DNA of 64,000 nucleotides from an uncultured Candidatus Melainabacteria bacterium (GTDB lineage: Bacteria > Cyanobacteriota > Vampirovibrionia > Gastranaerophilales > Gastranaerophilaceae): positions 1 to 64,000 of the forward strand of contig CAKVIM010000007.1 of the NCBI GenBank assembly GCA_934754775.1. Reading direction: 5' to 3'. Position numbers and translations under genes: made by a program. This document shows, piece after piece, positions 26,936 to 33,808 of the stretch. The first letter of the stretch is position 1. Each line of letters opens with the position of its first letter. A model generated the notes under the pieces. That model was not told where the DNA came from. It saw nothing but the letters and a program-made list of their open reading frames with translations, and ran no database searches.

Positions 26936-27649
26936 ATGGGCAAACTAACTGAAATGTCTACAGATCAATATTCAAAAAACGTTGCACAGCAACGTTTGCT
27001 TCAAAAGTATCAATCCGGAAACTATGACGGCGGTGCAAAAACCGCTAATATGATAAATTGGGGAATTACAACAGTATTTCAAATAGCTAATTCTCTCGCA
27101 AGCCAAGACGGCAGTGGTGATAGTGACAGCAGCAATATAAGCGAAAATGATGACAAAGAACGCAAAGAGCTCAACAAAGAATTAACTAAGTTATTAAAAG
27201 AACTCGGATTGAATAGCGAAAAAGAAATAAATAATTACATAGAATCCTTAAAGGCTGATGATTATAATGATCAAAAAATTAGCAATATCAGCAAAGCAGA
27301 AAGAGCCTCTGCAATATTTGTTCGTTTGAGAGAATTAAATGCTACAAGTGACTCTAAGGGGGATATTAGTAGCATTTATGGAAGCGATGCAACAGCAGCA
27401 TACGACGCAAAGCAAGAACTTAGTGACATACAAAAATTCTGCGCTGCAAGAGATGCTTTTATTGCAAGTCCGACGAAAGACAATGCAAAAGCACTACAAG
27501 ATTGTGTTAAAAATATAGATAACCCAACAGTGAAAAATGGTTATAAATGCATTGAGAAAAGAGTTAAAGATATATTACTCCAACCTGACGATATAAGCTC
27601 TCTTGGTAATTCTACAAATCTTAGATATACCCAAAAGGTCTTTTATTAA
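26936..27649 (+). CDS. Hypothetical helical protein, co-regulated with the 25549 gene
   Basis: 237 aa, no family recognised. The N-terminal third has a mildly apolar segment, 'TANMINWGITTVFQIANSL' near residue 37, then an Asp/Ser-rich linker. Two helical stretches follow ('DDKERKELNKELTKLLKELG' near residue 72). No signal peptide, no catalytic motif seen. The layout (short apolar segment, then charged helices) is like the 25549 protein. It reads from promoter site 2 and ends at a strong bidirectional terminator. Function unknown. Confidence 0.7.
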   Translation: MGKLTEMSTDQYSKNVAQQRLLQKYQSGNYDGGAKTANMINWGITTVFQIANSLASQDGSGDSDSSNISENDDKERKELNKELTKLLKELGLNSEKEINNYIESLKADDYNDQKISNISKAERASAIFVRLRELNATSDSKGDISSIYGSDATAAYDAKQELSDIQKFCAARDAFIASPTKDNAKALQDCVKNIDNPTVKNGYKCIEKRVKDILLQPDDISSLGNSTNLRYTQKVFY

Positions 27650-27685
27650 TACATTGACATATCATCTCACTGATAATAAATAACT

Positions 27686-27718
27686 AAAAAGGTCCGCTTC
27701 AATGAAGCGGACCTTTTT
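27686..27718. terminator. Bidirectional terminator, 26936 gene and rpsO
   Basis: Perfect 15-bp stem AAAAAGGTCCGCTTC / GAAGCGGACCTTTTT with an AAT loop between convergent genes. Confidence 0.93.
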
Positions 27719-27720
27719 GA

Positions 27721-27984
27721 TTAACCTCTGATTCCTAATTCTTTAATTAGGCTTCTGTAACCTTCAAGATTTCTTTCTTTCAAGAATGAAAGAAGTCTTT
27801 TTCTCTTACCAACCATCATCAATAGACCACGTTTTGTAGCGAAGTCTTTTTTGTTTGATTTCATGTGTTCAGTAAGTTCAGAAATCTTCTTTGTTAACAT
27901 AGCGATTTGTACTTCTGCAGAACCTGTATCTTTTGCATTAGCACCGAATTTTTCAATAATTTCTTGTTTGTTCTTTAAGTTCAT
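27721..27984 (-). CDS. rpsO: 30S ribosomal protein S15
   Basis: Small-subunit protein that binds the 16S rRNA central domain. 87 aa, full length. Conserved '[23 protein letters not shown]' region (read in short: [12 protein letters not shown] near residue 20) and '[20 protein letters not shown]' near 60. AAAGGAA site before the ATG. The leader is about 97 nt from its promoter, long enough for S15 autoregulation, which is known in several bacteria. Confidence 0.97.
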   Translation of the reverse strand: MNLKNKQEIIEKFGANAKDTGSAEVQIAMLTKKISELTEHMKSNKKDFATKRGLLMMVGKRKRLLSFLKERNLEGYRSLIKELGIRG

Positions 27985-28087
27985 TATTGTATTTCCTTTA
28001 ATTGTGGCTTATCAAGTCCTTGTCATCGACTACAAGTCTCTTTAAACCGTGTGAGTGACATATTGGCGTAAGCACTCTACAAGGCAT

Positions 28088-28116
28088 AATATAATACAAA
28101 AAGAAACGTAAATCAA
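28088..28116 (-). promoter_or_regulatory. rpsO promoter
   Basis: Minus strand TTGATT (28116-28111), 17 nt, TATATT (28093-28088). Expected start near 28081. The leader contains a hairpin CTTGT / ACAAG with an 8-nt loop. Confidence 0.6.
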
Positions 28117-28158
28117 TAGGGAGCTTCAACCATCTTAACAAATGTTTGATTTGTCCTT

Positions 28159-28590
28159 GCGGGATAACACCCATCCCGCATTTGTAAAGTTTTTGTTGGG
28201 CTGAAAGCCCAACCTACTAACTTTTTATTTCAAAATAATTCTTACTTTTTCTTCTTTGAAAAAGCAAGAAGAAAAAGTAAGCAAAAAGAAGAAACTTTAA
28301 TTGTTTTCTACAACCTAACGGTTGTGGTTTAAATGGATGTAGCAAGCAGAGCTTGCACTCTTACGCTCGCTAAAAACGCTCGCGGCACAAATGTCGTTCA
28401 TTTGATGAAATATAATCCAAGACAGGTCGCAGTCGTTCGTGAGCTTTATGAACGTTACGAATGCGGGTGAGGTTAAAGTTTCATAATTTTTACCCTACGG
28501 GCTAAACCTCACCCTGCCCTCTCCTTCTGGAGAGGGGACGCAGAATACGTTAGTAAAAATAAGCATCAACCTCGTCAAAAGGAGAGGGTG
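28159..28590. repeat. Cluster of dispersed palindromic repeats, copy 3
   Basis: A 430-bp non-coding patchwork. GCGGGAT/ATCCCGC (28159-28179), GTTGGGCT-gaa-AGCCCAAC (28195-28213), a 16-bp stem (28241-28281), ACAACC/GGTTGT (28310-28325), GCAAGC/GCTTGC, and a copy of the 'AGTCGTTCGTGAGCT...GAACGTTACG' unit (28431-28470). It ends in 'CTCTCCTTCTGGAGAGGGGACGCAG' type sequence (from 28520) and 'ACCTCGTCAAAAGGAGAGGG'. Confidence 0.75.
28191..28217. repeat. 27-bp palindromic repeat, first copy
   Basis: TTTTGTTGGGCTGAAAGCCC then AACCTAC. It is identical over 27 bp to 30085-30111. The core is an 8-bp stem with a GAA loop. Confidence 0.85.
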
Positions 28591-28597
28591 ATTTGTT

Positions 28598-29266
28598 TTA
28601 TCTATCCGCAGAGAAATCTCTCTGCAACACATTATTTATTCTAGTAGTAGCCTTATCCATATCGCCGGTTTTGTAATACAGTCTTGCAAGCAAAACCTCT
28701 CTTGAAGATGAAGGGCTCATATTATAAGCCTTCTGTGCGAATGATAACGCCGTACCATATCTTTTTACAGTTGCATAAATAAACGCAATCTCTTCATAAC
28801 TTCTTGCAATTGTATCATTATCCTTTGTTATCATCGGAATCTTTTGGTACTCTTCCAAAGCTTTCACATACTGTTTGCTCTGTCTATAAGCCTTTGCAGC
28901 TCTAAAAGCTTCATCAGCCTTCTGCTCCGGAGTTAACTCAACAGGTTTAGCATCTTCCGCAGCAACTGCATTATCACCATCAACAGCAATTGGTTCCAAT
29001 TTCTCAGGCTCATCTTGCTTTACTGGTTGATCTAAATTTATATTAAGAGTACCTTTCTCTTCCTTCGGCTGCTCTTGAGCTTCTTCTGCGGTTTCAGGTT
29101 CAGCAACCTTATTGATTTCTTCTACATTTGTTCGGTTAAGAATCTCATCGCCACTCTTATTTGGCAAATATTCAAACGCTTTTATTATAAGCACCAAAAA
29201 TGCGACACACACAATCAATATTAAAATCAAGAACTTTTTTGAATTATTGTTAATTTCTCTATCCAT
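28598..29266 (-). CDS. Membrane-anchored TPR protein
   Basis: 222 aa. One transmembrane anchor near residues 11-30 ('FLILILIVCVAFLVLIIKAF'), then an acidic Glu/Pro-rich linker (40-115). The C-terminal part has about three TPR-like helix pairs, e.g. 'AFRAAKAYRQSKQYVKALEEY' split by a short linker and 'EEIAFIYATVKRYGTALSFA'. It is probably an inner-membrane protein with the TPR domain in the periplasm, used for protein binding. It overlaps the end of the DUF2400 gene by 8 nt, indicating coupling. Specific partner unknown. Confidence 0.75.
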   Translation of the reverse strand: MDREINNNSKKFLILILIVCVAFLVLIIKAFEYLPNKSGDEILNRTNVEEINKVAEPETAEEAQEQPKEEKGTLNINLDQPVKQDEPEKLEPIAVDGDNAVAAEDAKPVELTPEQKADEAFRAAKAYRQSKQYVKALEEYQKIPMITKDNDTIARSYEEIAFIYATVKRYGTALSFAQKAYNMSPSSSREVLLARLYYKTGDMDKATTRINNVLQRDFSADR

Positions 29267-30080
29267 TTTTAACTCCTAAACTTTTACTATTTAATTCTAC
29301 ACCAAAAGCAAACATTGCAAAATCATATTTTACAGGATCCTCCGGACAAAGTTCCCGAAGCTTTTGTGTAAGTTCAATAACAGCCTTAAAATCATTACTT
29401 TTTCTTTTCAACAATCCCATATTCCGAGAAACTCTTGCGACATGGACATCCAAAGGAATAAGCAAACCGCTTGCAGGCATGAAATTCCAAACGCCTAAGT
29501 CAACAGGAGATTTGCGAACCATCCAACGCAAAAACATGTTCATTCGCTTCATAGCACCGCCATTTTTTGGATTTGGAATCATATGATAAAATCCTTGTCC
29601 AACGCTTTTTGGTGCTCTAGAATAAAAATAATCCACTACAGTTTGAAAAAATTGTTGGTAATCCTCGCCGTCGTTTGAACAATTACCCCCATCAGCCTTA
29701 CTTGCGTTAGTTTTATTCTTCCAGCCAAACTCAAACAACTCTTCCAAACCATTCGATTTCGTATACAGTTCATGCAAAATATCAAAGACAGGAATTATGT
29801 CAAAATCCTTTGAGAACCGATACTCCAGTCCCTTAAGATTAGAAAAATCGCCATTTATAACATAATTTGAAATATCATTTTCTGCACGCTCAAACAAGTC
29901 ATTAAGCTTTGCGATAAACAATTTTCTATTACCATAAGCAAACAAAGACGCAATAAACCCCGCAAGTTCAATGTCCTTTTTATCTCTAAATCGATGCGGA
30001 AACTGAATCGGATCGTCCTTTATAAACGATTTTGTTTCGTATTTTTTTACTAAATCATCCAGTTCGTTTTTTGTTATCAT
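29259..30080 (-). CDS. TIGR02757/DUF2400 family protein
   Basis: 273 aa. Matches the DUF2400 pattern: 'FPHRFRDKKDIELAGFIAS' near residue 28, 'FAYGNRK' near 48, 'MKRMNMFLRWMVRKSPVDLG' near 175 and 'LLIPLDVHVARVSRNMGLL' near 205. The fold is thought to be related to HhH-GPD DNA glycosylases, but no activity is established for the family. Acts probably in the cytoplasm. Starts 36 nt after tadA, with a palindromic repeat in the gap. Confidence 0.88.
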   Translation of the reverse strand: MITKNELDDLVKKYETKSFIKDDPIQFPHRFRDKKDIELAGFIASLFAYGNRKLFIAKLNDLFERAENDISNYVINGDFSNLKGLEYRFSKDFDIIPVFDILHELYTKSNGLEELFEFGWKNKTNASKADGGNCSNDGEDYQQFFQTVVDYFYSRAPKSVGQGFYHMIPNPKNGGAMKRMNMFLRWMVRKSPVDLGVWNFMPASGLLIPLDVHVARVSRNMGLLKRKSNDFKAVIELTQKLRELCPEDPVKYDFAMFAFGVELNSKSLGVKNG

Positions 30081-30084
30081 AATC

Positions 30085-30111
30085 TTTTGTTGGGCTGAAA
30101 GCCCAACCTAC
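30085..30111. repeat. 27-bp palindromic repeat, second copy
   Basis: Identical to 28191-28217. It fills most of the gap between tadA and the DUF2400 gene and could act as an mRNA hairpin inside the operon. Confidence 0.85.
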
Positions 30112-30116
30112 ACTTT

Positions 30117-30536
30117 CTATCTTCTTATTCTGTCAAAAAACTCTTTCAATATTTTATCACATTTTTCTTCTTCAATCCCACCATAAATTTTAGTCTTTGT
30201 ACCACTAATTTTGGCAAGATTAAGAACACTCCCCATCGCTCCGTATTGAGAGTTATATGAACCAAAATAAACCGTCTTAATTCCGGATTGCAAAATCGCC
30301 CACGCACACATCGGACAAGGCTCCAGCGTCACATACAATTCACATTCATTTAACCTTGATGAGTTCAGCACCTTCTGAGCCGCTTTTATTGCCAACATTT
30401 CCGCATGTGCCGTAATGTCGCAATCGACTTCTCGCCTATTATGAGCCGCAGCAACAATCCTATCGCCAAGCTTAATCACGCACCCGACCGGCACATCAAT
30501 TTCACATTTCAAAGCTTCATTTATTGCGTTTTGCAT
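30117..30536 (-). CDS. tadA: tRNA adenosine(34) deaminase
   Basis: Deaminates A34 of tRNA-Arg(ACG) to inosine. 139 aa. Zinc site: 'HAEMLAI' (His and catalytic Glu) near residue 43 and 'PCPMCAWAI' near 73. 'ALKCEIDVPVGCVI' near residue 8 and 'NRREVD' near 33 are typical of TadA. A guanine or other nucleoside deaminase cannot be wholly excluded, as the same core is shared. It lies 3 nt after obgE and is cotranscribed with it. Confidence 0.87.
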   Translation of the reverse strand: MQNAINEALKCEIDVPVGCVIKLGDRIVAAAHNRREVDCDITAHAEMLAIKAAQKVLNSSRLNECELYVTLEPCPMCAWAILQSGIKTVYFGSYNSQYGAMGSVLNLAKISGTKTKIYGGIEEEKCDKILKEFFDRIRR

Positions 30537-30539
30537 ATT

Positions 30540-31838
30540 TTACACTTTGCTGCCTTCGCCCCAGATTTCATCGTCGTAATATCCGAGTTCTAAGTGTCCG
30601 AGAATCACTGTATCACCATTTTTCAGTCCGTATTCATGCAATTTTTCAAAAACTCCCATACCCTTTAAAATATTCTGCAATCTTACGACCTGTTCGGTAT
30701 TTCTTGCATCCGTCACTTTCGCCAAACGGTTAATCTTACCGCCTGATATAATATAAACGTCTTTTGCAACCTTTGTTACTTCAAAAGCACTGTCATCATT
30801 ATCATAAGCACCCAAATCCTCTTCCACATCTATATCAAATTCAGGCTTTGGAATCTCATCAACTTTCTTATCAATAAAGTGCAAAAGTGGTGCCAGATTC
30901 TGTTTCGTTACAGCTGAAATTGCAAAAATATCTTTCGCATACTCGCTAAACTCTGATTTGTATTTTTCCAAAACTTCTTCTGATACAGCATCAATCTTAT
31001 TTAGAACAAGAATTTGATACAACTCACCAAGTTTTTGAGAATGTTTCTTGAGTTCATTATTAATAATCTTATAATTCTCAACAGGATTTTCTGCCGTAAT
31101 ATCCACGATATGCACCAAGAAACGGCATCTTTCTACGTGTCGTAAAAATTCATGTCCCAAACCGACACCTTCAGACGCACCCTCGATAAGCCCCGGAATA
31201 TCCGCTATTACATAAGAACCTGCATCAGCTTTTTTAACAACGCCCAAATGCGGAACCAAAGTCGTAAACGGATAATCCGCAATTTTAGGCTTTGCAGAAC
31301 TTACTGCACTTATAAAAGTTGATTTGCCTGCATTTGGCATCCCCAAAAGCCCGATATCAGCAATAAGTTTCAGCTCTAATTCCAAAACACGTTCAATCCC
31401 AGGTTCCCCAGGTTCGCAAAACTGTGGTGCTCGTTTCTGAGCGGTTGCAAATCTTGCATTACCTCTTCCGCCACGACCACCTTTTGCAATAAGCACCTTT
31501 TGTTCGTGTTCCGTTAAATCAGCGATAATATTACCGGTTTTAGTATCCCTAACAATCGTACCCATCGGAACTTTTAAATACAAATCTTTTGCACAAGCAC
31601 CGTGCATTCCCTTAATTCCACCATTTTCACCTGATTGAGCTTTGAAAACAGATTTAATCTTAAAGTCCAATAGTGTAGACATATTTTCATCTGCCACAAA
31701 ATAAATATCACCGCCACGACCGCCGTCACCACCTGCAGGTCCACCTTTATCTACATATTTTTCACGACGCCAAGCGACCATACCGTTTCCGCCATGACCT
31801 GATATTACTCTGATTTTTGCTTTATCTAAAAATTTCAT
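30540..31838 (-). CDS. obgE: Obg family GTPase
   Basis: Ribosome-assembly and stress-related GTPase. 432 aa. The N-terminal glycine-rich Obg domain (1-158) has 'GGPAGGDGGRGGDIYF' and 'GGRGGRGNARFAT'. G domain: G1 'GMPNAGKST' near residue 166, G3 'DIPGLIEGA' near 213, G4 'NKID' near 282. A C-terminal OCT domain (about 345-425) makes it the long Obg/CgtA type. First gene of the run obgE-tadA-DUF2400-TPR on the minus strand. Confidence 0.96.
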   Translation of the reverse strand: MKFLDKAKIRVISGHGGNGMVAWRREKYVDKGGPAGGDGGRGGDIYFVADENMSTLLDFKIKSVFKAQSGENGGIKGMHGACAKDLYLKVPMGTIVRDTKTGNIIADLTEHEQKVLIAKGGRGGRGNARFATAQKRAPQFCEPGEPGIERVLELELKLIADIGLLGMPNAGKSTFISAVSSAKPKIADYPFTTLVPHLGVVKKADAGSYVIADIPGLIEGASEGVGLGHEFLRHVERCRFLVHIVDITAENPVENYKIINNELKKHSQKLGELYQILVLNKIDAVSEEVLEKYKSEFSEYAKDIFAISAVTKQNLAPLLHFIDKKVDEIPKPEFDIDVEEDLGAYDNDDSAFEVTKVAKDVYIISGGKINRLAKVTDARNTEQVVRLQNILKGMGVFEKLHEYGLKNGDTVILGHLELGYYDDEIWGEGSKV

Positions 31839-31943
31839 TTTTCGCCTTCTTTGATTTGTGAAAACATCACTTGATGCAAATTATAGTTTAATCAAGGTCT
31901 ACACCTCTTGTTCCAGAGAGGAAATGACCAATTTTTATCAATC

Positions 31944-31973
31944 TTTACCTATATAATATATTTGTACTATAAT
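31944..31973 (+). promoter_or_regulatory. Candidate tsaD promoter
   Basis: Perfect TATAAT at 31968-31973; a weak -35, TTTACC, is 18 nt upstream. A second TATAAT at 31952-31957 could also serve. Initiation near 31980 would fall on the ATG itself. Confidence 0.45.
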
Positions 31974-31979
31974 GCTACT

Positions 31980-33008
31980 ATGAACAAGATTAAAAATACA
32001 TTATTTAGTAACAAACCTGTTACATTAGATGAAAATTCAATAATTATGGCGATTGAATCAAGCTGCGACGAAACAGCTTGTGCAATCGTTAAAGGCGGAC
32101 GAGAGGTATTAGCAAACGTTGTAGCCTCTCAGATTAAGATTCACGAAGAATTCGGCGGTGTAATCCCTGAAATTGCAGCTCGTGAGCACCTTGAAGCAAT
32201 AAACGTTGTTATAGACGAAGCTTTTAAACAAGCAAACCTTAAAGGTGAGGACATTACAGCTTTCGCTGGAACCGTTGGACCTGGGTTGGTCGGATGCCTT
32301 TTAGTCGGGCTTAATGCAGCAAAAACACTAGCATTAGCTTATGATAAGCCATTTATTGGCGTAAATCACCTTAACGCACACTTAGCTGCAAACTTTATTG
32401 ACACAAAATTAAAACCACCGTTTATCGCACTGTTAGTAAGCGGCGGACATACACAAATAATTAAAGCAAGCTCTTATTCCGACCTTGAAATCATCGGTGA
32501 AACAATTGATGATGCAGTAGGAGAAGCTTACGACAAAGTTGCAAGACTAATCGGTTTACCATATCCCGGGGGACCAAAACTCGATAAACTCGCTCAAGAA
32601 GGAAACCCGAAAGCATTTAAGCTTCCGGAAGCTCGTGTTGGCGGATATGATTTTAGTTTCAGCGGCCTAAAAACAGCTGTACTTCGTTTAGTCAAGAGCT
32701 TTGACGGACAAGAAATGCCAGTAAAAGATATTTGTGCAAGTTTCCAAGAATGCGTATCTTCAACTTTGTTTAAAAAAGTTAAACACGCACTGGAAGAAAC
32801 AGGTTACAAGCAAGTTGTTTTAGCCGGTGGTGTTGCTGCAAACTCTGAAATCAGAAAAAAGATTTTCAGCCTGAAAGATGAAGGATATGAAGTCTACGCC
32901 CCAATAATGAAATACTGCACAGATAACGCCTCTATGGTAGCGTCCTCTGCATTTTTCTTCAACAACACATTCGATAACATTGATGTAGAAGTATTTTCAA
33001 GAGCTTAA
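31980..33008 (+). CDS. tsaD: tRNA N6-adenosine threonylcarbamoyltransferase TsaD
   Basis: Catalytic subunit for t6A37 modification of ANN-decoding tRNAs. 342 aa from the chosen ATG. 'MAIESSCDETACAIV' near residue 23 is the ASKHA phosphate motif. Metal ligands 'HLNAHLAA' (the HxxxH motif) lie near residue 126, and 'FIALLVSGGHTQI' near 145. 'DNASMVA' near residue 320 completes the site. The start at 31908 would add 24 non-family residues and lies upstream of the promoter. No clear ribosome-binding site precedes 31980, so leaderless translation is possible. The stop overlaps that of murI. Confidence 0.94.
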   Translation: MNKIKNTLFSNKPVTLDENSIIMAIESSCDETACAIVKGGREVLANVVASQIKIHEEFGGVIPEIAAREHLEAINVVIDEAFKQANLKGEDITAFAGTVGPGLVGCLLVGLNAAKTLALAYDKPFIGVNHLNAHLAANFIDTKLKPPFIALLVSGGHTQIIKASSYSDLEIIGETIDDAVGEAYDKVARLIGLPYPGGPKLDKLAQEGNPKAFKLPEARVGGYDFSFSGLKTAVLRLVKSFDGQEMPVKDICASFQECVSSTLFKKVKHALEETGYKQVVLAGGVAANSEIRKKIFSLKDEGYEVYAPIMKYCTDNASMVASSAFFFNNTFDNIDVEVFSRA

Positions 33009-33808
33009 GCCGGCATTAGCGGAATTGAGCACTCTTTAACTTCGTAAAAAATCTTTGCGTTTCGGATAAATTTGTCAGGATTTGCACTGACAAATATTTG
33101 TTCGCTGCCGTCTTCATTACTACTATTAAGTTCTAAATCGTTCTTAATATAGTCAACAAAAATTTCCGCAGGGTCGATAAACAAATCCGGAGCCATCTTT
33201 TGCAAAACGCTCAACAAATACGGATAATGTGTACACCCTAAAATTACCTTATCGGGATTGAATTTGAGCATTTCATTCAAATGTGAACTTATATCCAAAT
33301 AAGCTTCTTCAGTATTAATCCTATCCTCTTCCACTATCGGAACCCAATTTGGGCAAGCAATTTCCTCAACCTTTAACGACGGGTTGTATTTTTGAAGTTC
33401 TCTACGATATGCATGAGCATTAACTGTAGCTTGAGTTGCAAAAACACCAATTTTATTAAGATTCATTGATGCAATAATTTTTGCACAACATTGAATAATA
33501 GGATAAATCTTGAAATCATATTCATCTTTAACCACATCATAAGCTTGAGCAGACGAAGTATTACAAGCGATAACGACAGCTTTAACCGATTTTGATTTAT
33601 AAAAATCTAAGATTTCCCTTGCAAACCCGACAAGCTCATCTTTTGTTTTATTTCCATAAGGCAAATGAGCCAAATCGCCATAATAGATAGTATTTTCAGC
33701 AGGCAAAAGTTTTTTAAATCTGGAATAAACAGACAAACCGCCTACTCCCGAATCGAAAAAACCCACCGGAGCAGTATTATTTTTTAGATTGTAATTTACA
33801 GTACTCAA
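33005..33808 (-). CDS. murI: Glutamate racemase
   Basis: Supplies D-glutamate for peptidoglycan. 267 aa. Two catalytic Cys motifs: 'ACNTSSAQA' near residue 81 and 'LGCTHYPYLL' near 193. N-terminal 'GFFDSGVGGLSV' and 'YYGDLAHLPYG' match the family. The start codon is TTG at 33808, with GAGGG just upstream, inside the 3' end of the amidase gene (32-nt overlap), so translation is coupled. Convergent with tsaD, and the two stop codons share the palindrome TTAA. Confidence 0.94.
   Translation of the reverse strand: MSTVNYNLKNNTAPVGFFDSGVGGLSVYSRFKKLLPAENTIYYGDLAHLPYGNKTKDELVGFAREILDFYKSKSVKAVVIACNTSSAQAYDVVKDEYDFKIYPIIQCCAKIIASMNLNKIGVFATQATVNAHAYRRELQKYNPSLKVEEIACPNWVPIVEEDRINTEEAYLDISSHLNEMLKFNPDKVILGCTHYPYLLSVLQKMAPDLFIDPAEIFVDYIKNDLELNSSNEDGSEQIFVSANPDKFIRNAKIFYEVKECSIPLMPA

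Noticed and set aside
26531..28590. CRISPR array
   Set aside because: Repeats are palindromic, unequal in length and irregularly spaced, with no constant spacers and no cas genes nearby.
31908..31979. Longer N-terminus for TsaD
   Set aside because: The extra 24 residues are not family-like and the segment contains the -10 elements.
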